A DNA stretch of 64,000 nucleotides, taken from Asterias rubens (taxonomy: Eukaryota; Echinodermata; Asteroidea; Forcipulatida; Asteriidae). Shown in pieces: positions 47,701 to 60,494 of this stretch. The DNA lies in contig NC_047066.1 in NCBI RefSeq assembly GCF_902459465.1, positions 19,471,047 through 19,535,046 on the forward strand. Reading direction: 5' to 3'. Made by a program: the position numbers and the translations under genes. Position 1 is the stretch's first letter. Every line of letters starts with the position of its first letter. A model generated the notes under the pieces. It saw only the letters and a program-made list of their open reading frames with translations. It ran no database searches and had not been told where the DNA came from.

Positions 47701-48850
47701 AATTTGAAAAGTGAAAGGTCCTTTAAAATAGTTTGAAATTCTCCTTTAAGTCAATTCAACCCTAAATAGTAGTCTCTCGAACCCACGCTACATTAATCAA
47801 TTGAGTACAATATAAAACCTTATTTATGCCTTTAAATTTGTTTATTGTAAGAAAAAACTCCTTTAAAATAGTTTAAACTGTCCCTTTAAGTCAATTCCGC
47901 CATATTGAGTATTCATATGATCCCATAAAACCATAAATCATTTAATACATTTAAAAACCTTCTGAACCACCCAATAATCACTTCACTACAAAATGTATCT
48001 TTAAATATGTTTTTAAAGTAAAAGGCTCTTTAAAATAGTTTGAACTTCTCCTTTAAGTCAAATCAACCATAAATAGTAGTCTCATGAACCCACACAACAT
48101 TAATCCATCGAATACCTTTAAAAAACTCATTTAAAGTAATTTGAACTGTCCCTTTAAGTCAATTCCGCCATATAGAGTCTTATAAACCCATAAAACCATA
48201 AATCATTTCATACATTTAAAAACCTTATTAACCAACCCAATAATCACTTCACTACAAAATATACCTTTAAATTTGTTTTTAAAGTAAAAGGCCCTTTAAA
48301 ATAGTGTGAGTAATATACATTTAAAAATATTCCTTTAAATTTGTTTACTGTAAAAAAAAACTCCTTTAAACTAATTTGAACTGTCCCTTTAACTCAACTC
48401 CGCCATGTAAAGTAGTCTTTTGAACCAATAATACCTAAAATCATTTAATACCTTTAAAATCTTCTAACCACCAATACAGCCCACACTACAAAACATACAC
48501 CTTTAAACTCGTTTGAATAGTGACCAATATCCTACAATACTTTGAAACAAGTTGAAATTCCCATTTTAGTCAATTCAACCATTAAAGAGTTGTCTTTTGA
48601 ACCAATAAAACCATAAATCATTTAATACCTTTAAAATCTGCTAAACACTAATACAGCCCTTCACTACAAAACATACACCTTTAAACTCGTTTGAATAGTG
48701 ACCAATATCCTACAATACTTTAAAACAAGTTGAAATTCCCCTTTAGTCAATTCTTGGAGCAGTCCCTTAAACCCATTATACCATAATTCATTATTACCAT
48801 TAAGAGCCTTCCAAACCTTCCATTCATAGCTTTACTACAAGATGCATTTA
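47700..48850. repeat. AT-rich degenerate tandem array
   Basis: A two-part motif recurs: CTTTAAAATAGTTTGAA followed by TCTCCTTTAAGTCAATTCAA, alternating with a variant reading AACTGTCCCTTTAAGTC and CCGCCATAT. Starts near 47722, 47861, 48027, 48124, 48292 and 48362 give 70-170 bp spacing, and further degraded copies extend to about 48760. CCATAAATCATTTAATAC also recurs between units. No coding potential was seen. Confidence 0.65.
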
Positions 48851-49320
48851 AATTTATCCCTTTAAATCAAAAAGACCTAATAGAGAAATACCCATCCCCA
48901 GCATGATGAATATTACTCCATATCCCACATTAAAATCCAACAAGCTTTTTTTTATACCCCAATGGCTAACTGACTTCTCAGCAACCCCTATCCTATGGCC
49001 ACTATCCTTACCCTCACCCCAAGCCTTCATCAGTCCAACCAACTCAACCCCCTAGCTGACTGCTATTAGTCCATCACTCCAAGCCCATCTGACTACCTGC
49101 CCAGCAAACTCCCAGCCTCTGGCCCCTCCAGCTGCCCAACCCAAGTGACTGCCATATAGCACTCCCTCCCCTCGACTCAGAGCCCCAAGGCCCTTGGTCA
49201 ACCCTCAGATCAGCTAGAAATCCAAGGCTCGAGCAAGGCAAAACTTTTTGGTGAAAAATTTGTGAAAAATTTTCTAAGTCCAAATGCGGTAAATTCATCA
49301 CTCCAAAAACCGTCAGATTT
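48851..49320. other. C-rich transition segment, no gene recognised
   Basis: Base composition changes sharply here to a C-rich upper strand (48890-49230), giving minus-strand open frames of 62 and 75 codons rich in Gly, Trp and Leu. They show no domain or splice context. It may be the body of the repeat that continues into the tRNA-like pair. Confidence 0.35.
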
Positions 49321-49326
49321 TCATAA

Positions 49327-49398
49327 CAGCTCGTAGCACAGCGGTGAAGGCCAGAGACTACAGAGCGGAAGGTCCCCGGTTCAAGCCCTACCCATTTT
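49327..49398 (+). repeat. tRNA-like sequence with A and B boxes
   Basis: An A-box match TAGCACAGCGG and a B-box match GGTTCAAGCCC have tRNA-like spacing. The acceptor and T stems do not pair well, so it is a tRNA-derived element or pseudo-tRNA rather than a functional tRNA. Confidence 0.5.
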
Positions 49399-49446
49399 TA
49401 CTAGAATTTAAAAAAATTCTTTATTTTAATGGTAAAAAGGTCCTGG

Positions 49447-49530
49447 AGAGGATTTGAACCCACCCGGCTCACAGCCCCAGGATTCTGGGGGCTGTGAGCT
49501 AGCCCGCTGCGCTACGGCGGCTCTTGAAAA
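49447..49530 (-). repeat. Second tRNA-like sequence, convergent with the first
   Basis: On the minus strand there is an A box TAGCGCAGCGG, a B box GGGTTCAAATCC, and between them a strong hairpin (CTCACAGCCCC pairing with GGGGCTGTGAG) where a long variable arm or anticodon arm would be. The acceptor stem does not close. It is probably a SINE head. Confidence 0.5.
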
Positions 49531-49765
49531 AAATCGCTCGGAACTAATATTTAAACCTTAGGATGGGGGGGTCAAAAAAAATAAAAAATTTAAATGAGAT
49601 GAGACTTATGACCTTTGACCTTAGCATGAGCATGAAGAGAAAAAGAAATAGAGAATTGTTTGAGGGTGTTAAAAAATAGTTTAATTGTAGAACAAAATAA
49701 CTAACACAAATGCTAGACTATGTTAACAAGTAAAAAGTATATACGATTAAGTCTACACATCAAAG

Positions 49766-49980
49766 TAACTATCACTAGGTTAACTTTAAAGTAACAAATT
49801 TGATGTATTCAAATAATTAAGTATTCGCATTGTACTTATTGTATAACAGCGCTTAAAATTGACTTAAGTCTACAAATATCAAAGGTAACTATGACCTGGT
49901 TAACTTTAAAGTAACAAATTTGATGTATTCAAATAATTAAGTATTCGCAGTGTACTTATTGTATCAACAGCGCTTAAAAC
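49766..49980. repeat. Tandem duplication of about 117 bp
   Basis: GGTTAACTTTAAAGTAACAA, TTTGATGTATTCAAATAATT, AAGTATTCGCA and ACAGCGCTTAAAA occur in the same order twice, at 49778-49858 and 49897-49979, with few differences. Confidence 0.8.
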
Positions 49981-50469
49981 TAACTTTGCAATTTGCGACA
50001 ACCCTTTTATGACAATACAATACACTTTGCCGTTGGCGTAACCAGTAAAAAATTGCGAACCTGATTGCACAAAATGATTGATTCGATAAACAATAATTAG
50101 CACCGGCAAATAATGTGTTTTTGCCTGTGTATATGCCAACCATTACATCTTTTTAACATCTATTAACTAACATCTATCAAATATACCTCAGTAAAGTACA
50201 TAACAATATTGCATTCTATATATAATAATTTTAACTATTTCATCCACAAAATGTAACTAAATTCACTGCAACTGAGATAACAATGCCTTTATTTTCTGAC
50301 CACAGTTCGTATAATAACATGAAACATTTTCTGAAACGAGGTTGCTTTTTCGCAAGGATTATTTTGATTGCACGTAGTATCTTAATTAACACTCATCGCT
50401 GCTGCGCCGTTTAATAAGAAATCAAAACACAGTATTTTTTTAATACGAATACTTAATAAATATTAATTA
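49981..50469. other. AT-rich DNA with no recognised feature
   Basis: Nothing beyond AT-rich unique sequence was seen. Open frames are short and without context. Confidence 0.4.
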
Positions 50470-52440
50470 TCTGTTTGATCCCACACATTTATAATTGTGT
50501 AATAAAGTTTACATCCCCCCGTGTCATTTTATATCTGATTATGTTTTTGTTAAATTCGATATATTATTAATTATTTGATAAAATTAATCGTTCTAACTAC
50601 ACATCACATAATTGTTGTTATAACACAAGTATAATTTTTTACTGTTAATTCCTTGTTTGATTTCCCCACATTTGTTATTAAGTATCTACAGTTTTCTCCA
50701 AGATATTTTATATGTGATATAGTTTTTGTTAAATTTGATATATTATACATTTATTTGGTTAAGAAACACTTCCTAACTGCACATCACAAATTTTAACATC
50801 AGAATTTATATAAACGCATATTTTGTATCGTTAATTCCAGGTTTGATTTCCCCCTCATTTTTAATTGTGTGGTCACTGATACCCCCCCCCCCCCAGTATT
50901 GATAGTTTTCTCTGAGATTTAATTTATAAGTGATTTAGTTTTGTTTAATTTGATATATTATATATTTATTTGGTAAAATAACACTTCCTAACTACACAAC
51001 ATAAATTTGTTGGTATAACATCAGAATTTGTATAAACGCATATTTTGTATCGTTAATTCCTTGTTAATTCCCCCACATTTTTAATTTTGTAATTGTGTGG
51101 TTAAATTGATACCCCCCCCCCAGTGTTGATAGTTTTCTCCAATATTCATTTTATGTGTGATTTAAATTTAGTTAAATTTATTTTATTACACATTTATTTG
51201 GTAAACTTACACTTCCTAGCTACACATCATAAATTTGTTGTTATAACTTCAGAATTTGTATAAACACATAATTGTTATTGTTTATTCCTCGTTAGATTCC
51301 CCCACATTTGTAATTTTGTGGTAACATTGAAACCCCCCCCCTCCCCAGTGTATATAGCTTTCTCCAAGATTCATTTAATATGTGATTTAAATTAAATTTT
51401 GTTAAATTTGATATATTATATTTATTTGTTAACATAACTACACATCATAATGTTTTTGTTATAACATCTAAATTTGTATAAACACATAAATGGTATTGTT
51501 TTTTCCTTGTTTGATCCCCCCTCTTTTGTAATTGTGTGGTTACATTGTTTCCCCCCCCCCCCCAGTGTTTATAGTTTTCTCCAATATTAATTATAAATGT
51601 GATTTAGCTTTTGTTGGATTTTATAAATACATTTATTTGGTAAAATTACACTTCCTAACTACACATCATAATTGTAACATCAGAATTTGTATAAACGCAT
51701 ATTTTGTATCGTTATTTCCTTGTTGGATTTCTCCCTCATTTGTAATTGTGTGGTTACATTAATACCCCCCCCCCCCCCCCCCCCCGGTGTTTATAGTTTT
51801 CTCCAATATTAATTTTATTTAGTTTTTCTTTAATTTGATATATTATATATTTTGGGTAAAATTACACATCATAAATTTGTTGTTACAACATCAGAATTTT
51901 GTATAAAGCATATTAATTGTATTGTTTATTCCTTGTTTGATTACCCACATTTGTAATTGTGTGGTTAAGTTGATACCCCCGCCCCCCTCCTGTCTAGTTT
52001 TCTCCATACTTCATATTATATGTTATTAGTTTTTAAATATAATATATGTTGGCTAAAACTGCACATCCTAACTACATTTTTTGTTATAACATCTACAATT
52101 TTTCAATCTACACATTTTATAAATTGTAATCTTTGTTTGATCCCCCGCATTTGTAATTATGGTTAAAGTAATATTTCCCAGTCTCGCTTGCTCCATATTT
52201 CATTTTACTTTGTAATTTTTTTCCTCTTCATGTATTAATTTTTTATATTTTTTATAACGCTACTAAACTACAAATCATAAATTTATTGTTATAATATCAG
52301 CGATTGTTTAAAACGCAAGATTTTTAATTGTTTATTCCTTATTTGATTCCCCCACATTTTTAATTGCCTGTTTAAATTTATTTCCCCCATTACATTTTAT
52401 CCCAAATCTTTATCATCTGTAATTTATTTTTTGTCTAAAT
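50470..52440. repeat. AT-rich satellite of about 215 bp with poly-C tracts, about nine copies
   Basis: Each unit runs through CCTTGTTTGATTCCCCCACA, TTTGTAATTGTGTGG, a run of up to about 20 C, AGTTTTCTCCAA, AATTTGATATATTATA and CTAACTACACATCATAAA. The GTTTTCTCC landmark falls at 50691, 50904, 51132, 51357, 51574, 51795 and 51997, so units are about 200-228 bp. Degraded copies extend to 52440. It is non-coding. Confidence 0.85.
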
Positions 52441-52794
52441 TTGATATATTATTTAAATTCGTATACATGTATTGTAAAACTCTTGAAATTCGGAATACAT
52501 AATGGGCTCATTTTATACGACATGAGCCTTTTAAAATTTCTCTCGCGATGTCTTTATGTCTGCCCGACTGCGCTGCAACCATCGTTTCAATACTTTACGT
52601 ATCTTATTTATTACCAAAAAACATAAATAAAAACACTCAAAAATAAAATGGTACAATTTTAAAAACAAATACTTTTAGTCCCACTACTTAAGCATACTTT
52701 AACTAAAGCCAGGTACACTATTGCTAACAATTACACACGCAAGCACCCCCTACTGATCTACAGAAAAATAAAGTAAGGACTAAGAGAAGCTTTG

Positions 52795-55700
52795 AACACA
52801 GAAGAACTGAGAGTATGACCTTAGGTCACAGAAGGACTGAGAATATGCCCTCTGTTAACAGAAGGTTTAAGAGTGTGCCCTATGAACACAGAAGGACTAA
52901 GAGTGTGCCCTTCGATTACAGAAAGACTAAGATTGTGCCCTCTGATCACAGAAGGACTAAGAATGTGCTCTCTGAACACAGAGTGAATGAAAGTGTGCCC
53001 TCCGATTACAGAAGGACTAAGAGTGTGCCCTCTGATCACAGAAGGACTTAGAGTGTGCCCTCTGATTACAGAAGGACTAAGAGTGTGCCCTCTGATTACA
53101 GAAGGACTAAGAGTGTGCCCTCTGATCATAGGACTGGGAGTGTGCCCTCTGATTACAGAAGAACTAAGAGTGTGCCCTCTGATCATAGGACTGGGAGTGT
53201 GCCCTCTAAACACAAAAGGACAGAGTTAGCCCTCTGAATACAATTGGATCAAGATTGTGCTCTCTGAACACAGAAGGAATAAGATTGTGCCCTTTGAACC
53301 AATAAGGACTTAGAAATAGCCATCTTAAAACAGTCGACTTATATTGTCCCCTTCTGATTGGAGGACAAAAACTAACCATGTGCCCTCCAATCACAGAAGG
53401 GCAAAGAGTTAGCCCTCTGGACACAGACGGACTAAGAGTATTCCCGCTGGATACAGAAGGACCAGGAGTGTGCCCTCTGAAACAGAACTAACCATGTGCC
53501 CTCTGATCACAGAACGACAAAGAGTTAGCCCTCTGGACACAGACGGACTAAGAGTGTTCCTGCTTGATACAGAAGGACTAAGAGTGTTCCCGCTGGATAC
53601 AGAAGGACCAGGAGTGTGCCCTCTGAAACAAAACTAACCATGTGCCCTCTGATCACAGAAGGAAAAAAAGTTAGCCCTCTGGACACAGACAGACTAAGAG
53701 TGTTCCCGCTGGACACAGATGGACCAAGAGTATGCCCTCTGACACAGAAGGACCAAGAGTTTGCCCCTCTGATCCCCTGACACAGAAGGACTGAGAATGT
53801 GCCCCTCTGATCTCAGAAGGACTGTCCTCTGACACCACAGAAGGACTAAAATTGTGCCTTCTGAACACAGAATGACATCGAGTTAGCCCTCTGGACACAG
53901 ACAGACTGAGATCTGACCACAGAATGACTGAGAGGTTCCCTCTGAACACAGAATGAACAAGAGTGAGCCCTCTGCAAAGAAGGGAATGAAATTATGCCCT
54001 TTAAACACAGAAGGACTGCCCTCTGACCACAGGAGGACTATGATTATACCCTCTGAACCCAGAAGGACTAATATTGTGCCCTCTAAACACTAAAGGACAA
54101 AGAGTTAGCCCTCTACTGAACACATAAGGACTAAGAGTTAGCCCTCTACTGAACACAGAAGGACTACAATTGTGCACTCCTTACATGGAATGACTGAGAG
54201 TGTGCCCTCTCAATACAGAAAGGCCAAGAATAAGCCCTCTGCGTGAAGGACTAAGAGTTGGCCCTCTGAACGCAGAAGGACTAAGATTGTGCGCTCTGAA
54301 CACAGAAGGGCCAAGAGTTAGCCCTCTGCACGAAGGACTAAGATTGTGCCAACTGCACAGAAGTAATATTGCCCTCTGAACACCAAAGGACTGAGCTTAA
54401 GCCCTCTAATTACAGAAGGACTAAGAGTGTGCCCTCTGAACAAAGAGTGAACGAAAGTGTGCCCTCTGAACACAGAAGGTCCCAGATGGAGCCCTCTGAA
54501 AACAGAAGGACTAAGATTGTGTCCTCTAAACACAGAAGGACTAAGAGTAAGCCCTCTGATTACAGAAGGACTAAGAGTGTGCCCTCTGAACACAGAGTGA
54601 ATGAAAGTGTGCCCTCTGAGCACAGAAGGTCCCACATGGAGCCCTCTGAAAACAGAAGGACTAAGATTGTGACTGAGAGTGTGCCATTTAAACACAGAAA
54701 CGCCACAAGACAGCCCTCTGAACACAGAAGGACTAAGAGTTAGCCCTCTGAACACAGAAGGCATAAGATTGTTCCCTCTGAACACAGAAGGAATAGGATT
54801 GTGCACTCTGAACACAGAAGGACCGATATTGTGCCCTCTTACGACAAAAGGACTGAGAGTGTGCCCTTTAAACACAGAAAGGCCACGAGACAGCCCTCTG
54901 AACACAGAAGGACTAAGAGTTAGCCCTCTGAACACAGAACGACTAAGATTGTGCCCTCTGAACACAGAAGAACTAAAAGTGTGCCCTCTGGACACAGACG
55001 GCCTAAGATTGTTCCCTCTGAACACAGAAGGCATAAGATTGTGCCCTCTGACCACAGCAGCACTAAGATTGTGCGCTCTGATTACACTGTGCCATCTAAA
55101 CACAGAGTGAATGAAAGTAAGCCCTGTGAACAGAAAAGGTCCCAGATGGAGCCCTCTGAAAACAGAAGGACCAAGATTGTGCCCTTTGAACACAGAGGAA
55201 CTAAGATTGTGCCCTCTTAAGACAACAGGACTGAGAGTGTGCCCTTTAAACACAGAGAGGCAATGGGAGAGCCCTCTGAACACAGAAGGACTGAGATAGA
55301 CCTCCGATTACTGAAGGAACACAGAGTAAATGAAAGTGTGCCCTCTGAACACAGAAGGTCCCAGATGGAGACCTTTGAAAACAGAAGGACTAAGATTGTG
55401 CCCTCTGAACACAGGAGAACTAAGATTGTGCCTTCTTAAGACAAAAGGACTGAGAGTGTGCCCTTTAAACACAGAAAGGCAACGAGACAGCCCTCTGAAC
55501 ACAGAAGGACTAAGAATTAGCCCTCTGAACACAGAACGACTAAGATTGTGCCCTCTGAACACAGAAGAACTAAAAGTGTGCCCTCTGGACACAGACGGCC
55601 TAAGATTGCTCCCTCTGAACACAGAAGGAATAAGATTGTGCACACTGATTACAGAAGGAATAAGATTGTGCCATCTGAAAACAGAAGGACTAAGATTGTG

Positions 55701-58620
55701 CCCTTTATGACAAAAGGACTGAGAGTAAGCCCTCTGAAAACAGAAGGACTGAGATTGTGCCCTCTGAAAACAAAAGGACTAAAATTGCGCCCTCTTATGA
55801 CAGAAGGACTGAGAGTAAGCCCTCTGAAAACAGAAGGACTAAGATTGTGCCATCAGCACAGAACTGAAATAATGCCCTCTGAATACAGAAGGACTGAGAG
55901 TGTGCCATCTAAACACAGAAACGCCACAAGACAGCCCTCTGAGCACAGAAGGACTAAGAGTTAGCCCTCTGAACACAGAGTGAATGAAAGTGTGCCCTCT
56001 GAACACAGTAGGTCCCAGATGGAGCCCTCTAAAAACAGAAGGACTGAGAGTGTGCCCTCTGAAAACAGAAAGAGCACGAGACGGCCCTCTGAACACATAA
56101 GGACTAAGCGTTAGCCCTCTGGACAAAGACGGCCTAAGATTGTTCCCTCAGAACACAGAAGGTCTCACATGGAGCCCTCTGAAAACAGAATGACTGAGAT
56201 TGAGCCCACTGAAAACAGAAGGACTAAGATTGTGCCATCAGCACAGAACTGATATAATGCCCTCTGAATACAGAAGGACTGAGAGTGTGCCCTCTAAACA
56301 CAGAAAGACCACACGACAGCCCTCTTAACACAGAAGGACTAAGAGTAAGTCCTCTGATTACAGAAGGACTAAGAGACTGCCTCTGAACACTGAAGGAATA
56401 AGAGTTAGCCCTCTGTACACAGAAGGACTAAGAGAGTAAACAGAGTAAATGAAAGTGTGCCCTCTGAACATAGATGGTCCCAGATGGAGCCTTCAAAAAC
56501 AGAAGAACTTTCTGAACACAGAAATATCACGAGACAGTCCTCTGAACAAGCAGGACTAAGATTGTGCCCTCTCATGACAAAAGGACCGAGAGTGTGCCCT
56601 TTAAACACAGAAAGGCCACAGGACAGCCCTCTGAACACAGAAGGACTAAGAGTTAGCCCTCCGATTACTGAAGGAACACAGAATGACTTAAAGTGTGCCC
56701 TGTGAACACAGATGGTCCCAGATGGAGCCCAGACGGACTAAGATAGTGCCCTCTGAAAACAGAAGGACTAAGATGGAGCCCTCTGAACACAGAAGGACTA
56801 AGATTTTGCCCTCTGAACACAGAAGGACTAAGAATGTGCCCTCTGACCACAGCAGGACTAAGATAGTGCCCTTCTGAACACAGGACTAAGATTGTGCCCT
56901 CTTACGACAAAAGGACCGAGAGTGTGCCCTTTAAAGACAGAAAGGCCAAGAGACAGCCCTCTGAACACAGGACTAGAGATAGACCTCTGATTACTGAAGG
57001 ACAAAGAATGTGCCCTCTGAACACAGAGTGAATGAAAGTGTGTCCTGTGAACACTGAAGGTCCCAAATGGAGCCCTCTGAACACAGAGTGAATAAAAGTG
57101 TGCCCTGTGAACACACAAGGTCCCAAATGGAGCACTCTGAAAACAGAAGGACTACGATTGTGCCCTCTGGACACAGAAGGAATAAGAGTTAGCCCTCTGA
57201 TTACAGAAGGACTAAGAGTGTGCCCTTTTATGACAAAAGGACTGAGCGTTAGCCCTCTGAACACAGGACTAAGATTGTGCCACCTGCACAGGACTGAAAT
57301 AATGTCCTCTGAACACAGGAGTACTGAGAATGTGCCTTCTGAACACAGAAAAGCCACGAGACAGCCCTCACACAGAAGGACCAAGATTGTGCCCTTTGAA
57401 CACAGAAGGACTACGTGTTAGCCCTCTGGACACAGACGGCTTAAGATTGTTCCCTCTGAACACAGAGTAAATGAGAGTGTGCCCTCTGAACACAGAAGGT
57501 CCCAAATGGAGCATCTGAAGACAGGACTAAGATTGTGCCCTCTGAACACAGGACTACACTGTGCCCTCTGATCAGGGTAGACTAAGATAGTCCCCTCTTA
57601 TCACAGGACTCACCATGTCTGCTGTGATCACAGAAGGACTAAGAGTCTGCCCTCTGATCACAAAAGGACTAATAGAGTGCCCTTGTAACAACAAATGACT
57701 AAGAGTGTGCCTTTTGCACACAGAAGGTCCCAGATGGAGCCCTCTGAAAGCAGGACTAAGATGTTGCCCTATGACAAAAATGTGCACAGAACTGAAATAA
57801 TGCCCTCTGAACACAGAAGGACTGAGAGTGTGCCTTCTGCAAACAGAAGGACTAAGATTGTGCCCCCTGAGTACAGAAGGACAAAGAGTGTGCCCTCTGG
57901 ACACAGACAGCCTAATATAATTCCCTCTGAACACAGAAGGAACACTATTGTGCCCTCTGACCACAGCAGGAGTAAGAGTGTGCGCTCTGAGTACAGAAGG
58001 ACTAAGATTGTTCCCCCGAACACAGAAGGAACAAGATTGTGCCCTCTGACTACATCAGGACTGAGAATCTGAACACAGAAAGTCCCAGATGGAGCCCTCT
58101 GAAAACAGGACTAAAACTGTGCCCTATGAACACAGGTGGACTAAGAGTCTGCCCTCTGATCACAAAAGGACTAATAGAGTGCCCTTGTAACAACAAATGA
58201 CTAAGAGTGTGCCTTTTGCACACAGAAGGTCCCAGATGGAGCCCCCTGAAAGCAGGACTAAGATGTTGCCCTCTGACAAAAATGTGCACAGAACTGAAAT
58301 AATGCCCTCTGAACACAGAAGGACTGAGAGTGTGCCTTCTGCAAACAGAAGGACTAAGATTGTGCCCCCTGAGTACAGAAGGACAAAGAGTGTGCCCTCT
58401 GGACACAGACAGCCTAAGATTGTTCCCTCTGAACACAGAAGGAACACTATTGTGCCCTCTGACCACAGCAGGACTAAGATTGTGCCCCCTGATAACAGAA
58501 GGATCAAGAATATACCCTGTGATTACAGAAGTACTAAGAGTTTGCCCTATGATCACAGAAGGACTGAGACTGTGCTCTCTGAACCCAGAAGGACCAAAGA
58601 GTATGAAGAAAGTGAAGAAT
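52795..58620. repeat. 30-bp minisatellite, roughly 190 copies
   Basis: The unit is CCCTCTGAACACAGAAGGAC plus TAAGATTGTG, with variants at the AACACAG, CTAAG and final positions. As 30 is a multiple of three and the common unit lacks stops in several frames, long frames arise on both strands: PSEHRRTKIV or CPLNTEGLRL forward and LSPSVFRGHN in reverse (up to 321 codons at 54318-55283). Higher-order duplications are visible: a block starting 57657 recurs at 58158 (about 501 bp) and one starting 54851 recurs at 55448 (about 597 bp). I treat it as a satellite; no start context, signal peptide or splice support was seen. Confidence 0.9.
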
Positions 58621-58842
58621 AAGAGTTTGAAAGAGTAGTTAAACGAAGAAAACAATCTAAATTATAGGGGGGCAAAACTACTACAATAAAGTTACCAAAT
58701 ATACCATTACAAATTTAACATCACAGTAGAACAGAACATAAACTTGTCACTAAACAAAAAAAATCTTATAAATACACCATCGCAAGCAAATTTTTGGCAT
58801 CAGATTTTGTCTGATAATCATCCTGATCAGCTTAGTTTAATT

Positions 58843-59148
58843 AGCAGGGCCACCACGTGCAGGTGCCAGGATACCAGCCCCACACGCTTTCGAGATCGTA
58901 AGGGCCATTGCACCTCCTTCCATTGGAGGGTCCGGTCCGCCACCTCAAGTTGCCCCAAGGTAGTCCCCTACTCTACTCACGCGGTCCCTAGCCGAAAAGA
59001 CTAGGAACTCCTCCCGTTTAGCCAACCATTTGTGATAACACCGGCGCATCCTCAGGGGAGGAGCCCAAATGCACCTTTAAGATCAGCCACCCATTGTAGC
59101 GAGCCGGAAGTAGGACCCCACAAGCCACGTGCAAGTGTCCAGGTCCCT
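58843..59148. mobile_element. GC-rich insertion of 306 bp flanked by an 11-bp direct repeat
   Basis: TTAGTTTAATT occurs at 58832-58842 and again at 59149-59159, exactly bordering a GC-rich segment unlike its surroundings. Near each edge of the segment a related phrase stands in direct orientation (CCACGTGCAGGTGCCAGG and CCACGTGCAAGTGTCCAGG). Such a layout fits a recent insertion with target-site duplication, possibly a retroposon or a solo terminal repeat. No coding frame was recognised. Confidence 0.45.
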
Positions 59149-59203
59149 TTAGTTTAATTTTGGAGTTATCCAAAATTTACCGCACCTGCAATCAAACATT
59201 CCC

Positions 59204-59720
59204 TCCACCAATTGTATATTGCCACCACCAATTGTATCCTCCCACCACCAGTTGTATCCTCCCACCACCAATTGTATCCTCCCACCACCAATTGTATCCT
59301 CCCACCACCAATTGTATCCTCCCACCGCCAATTGTATCCTCCCACCGCCAATTGTATCCTCCCACCGCCAATTGTATCCTCCCACCGCCAATTGTATCCT
59401 CCCACCACCAATTGTATCCTCCCACCACCAATTGTATCCTCCCACCGCCAATTGTATCCTCTCACCGCCAATTGTATCCTCCCACCACCAATTGTATCCT
59501 CCCACCACCAATTGTATCCTCCCACCGCCAATTGTATCCTCCCACCACCAATTGTATCCTCCCACCGCCAATTGTATCCTCCCACCATCAATTGTATCCT
59601 CCCACCACCAATTGTATCCTCCCACCGCCAATTGTATCCTCCCACCGCCAATTGTATCCTCCCACCACCAATTGTATCCTCCCACCACCAATTGTATCCT
59701 ACCACCACCAATTGTATGTT
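59204..59720. repeat. 20-bp minisatellite, about 25 copies
   Basis: The unit is CCTCCCACCACCAATTGTAT, with an A/G variant (CACCACC or CACCGCC) scattered between copies. The 20-bp period makes all frames equivalent, so open frames of up to 268 codons (forward) and 198 codons (reverse) occur on both strands. I treat these as by-products. Confidence 0.92.
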
Positions 59721-60490
59721 CTCTTACCACTAATCCAATCGTCACACCTCCAGTCGAGAAGCTGCATCACCAAGGCTCCAAGATCTCCAATTGCGTCGCG
59801 CAAAAATCGCGTATGTGCATGCTTGCTTGCAATGGTGTATTTATTTACAGATACTTACTGTTACGGTACTACAAAAACAGCTAACTACTACAAAATTACA
59901 AAACTAACACGTCTTACTATTGATGATGCTTGGTTGTTCATTCATGATCCAAAGATGAACTGCTAAGATGTCATGATTTTATCTGCTTTGCTCTCCTTTA
60001 CCCTGCAGCTCTTAGATGTCAGAAGAAAGGCTCCTCTTCGAACTTGATTTCAGGACACTATTAGCTACATCTCAGGTCCTGAAAGGTAACAGATACAAAA
60101 GTGTATGCAATTGTAAGCTTGCAATTGTAAGCCAATAATTTGCAAAACCTCTTGTAAGGGCGAAACAAAACTGGTGAAGACCCCCAAGATATAATTTGTC
60201 AGCACAAAATTCGACTAATAAACTGTTTTAATTGAGTAATAGTTTAGTTTTGTCGTGCAAAGATTGAAACAGGAATGGGGCAGTTTGGAACCAGCAAGAA
60301 ACCTTGTATCAACTGGAACCTCATCACATGTGAGCTGGTCATAACGGGAGTCGACAAGTTTGACAATTACTTTGTATTTTTCATTATTTGGTCAGTGGAG
60401 GTTATTCATTCATGTTCAATTTTGTTTTTGCAATCATCGCTATTTTTGATGCCACTTTTGAGAATTTTAAAGAGGAGAACTAAATAGAAA
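59721..60490. other. Region with one duplicated exon-like fragment
   Basis: Bases 60009-60085 resemble 62898-62990: both have a CTTCNNNNTTGATTTCA core, followed by CTGRAAGGT and AACAGATACA. On the minus strand each follows a pyrimidine tract and AG. The first copy has early stops in the minus frame that could join it to exons upstream. No gene can be defended. Confidence 0.3.
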
Positions 60491-60494
60491 CGTG

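Noticed and set aside
54318..55283. 321-codon minus-strand frame of SPSVFRG repeats as a structural protein
   Set aside because: The 30-bp period makes long frames on both strands unavoidable; no signal peptide, splice context or unique domain was seen.
52795..58620. CRISPR array
   Set aside because: The DNA is eukaryotic and the units are contiguous 30-bp repeats without unique spacers.
59149..59966. Pro-rich and Gly/Trp-rich frames of 198-268 codons
   Set aside because: These arise from the 20-bp minisatellite, with equivalent frames on both strands.
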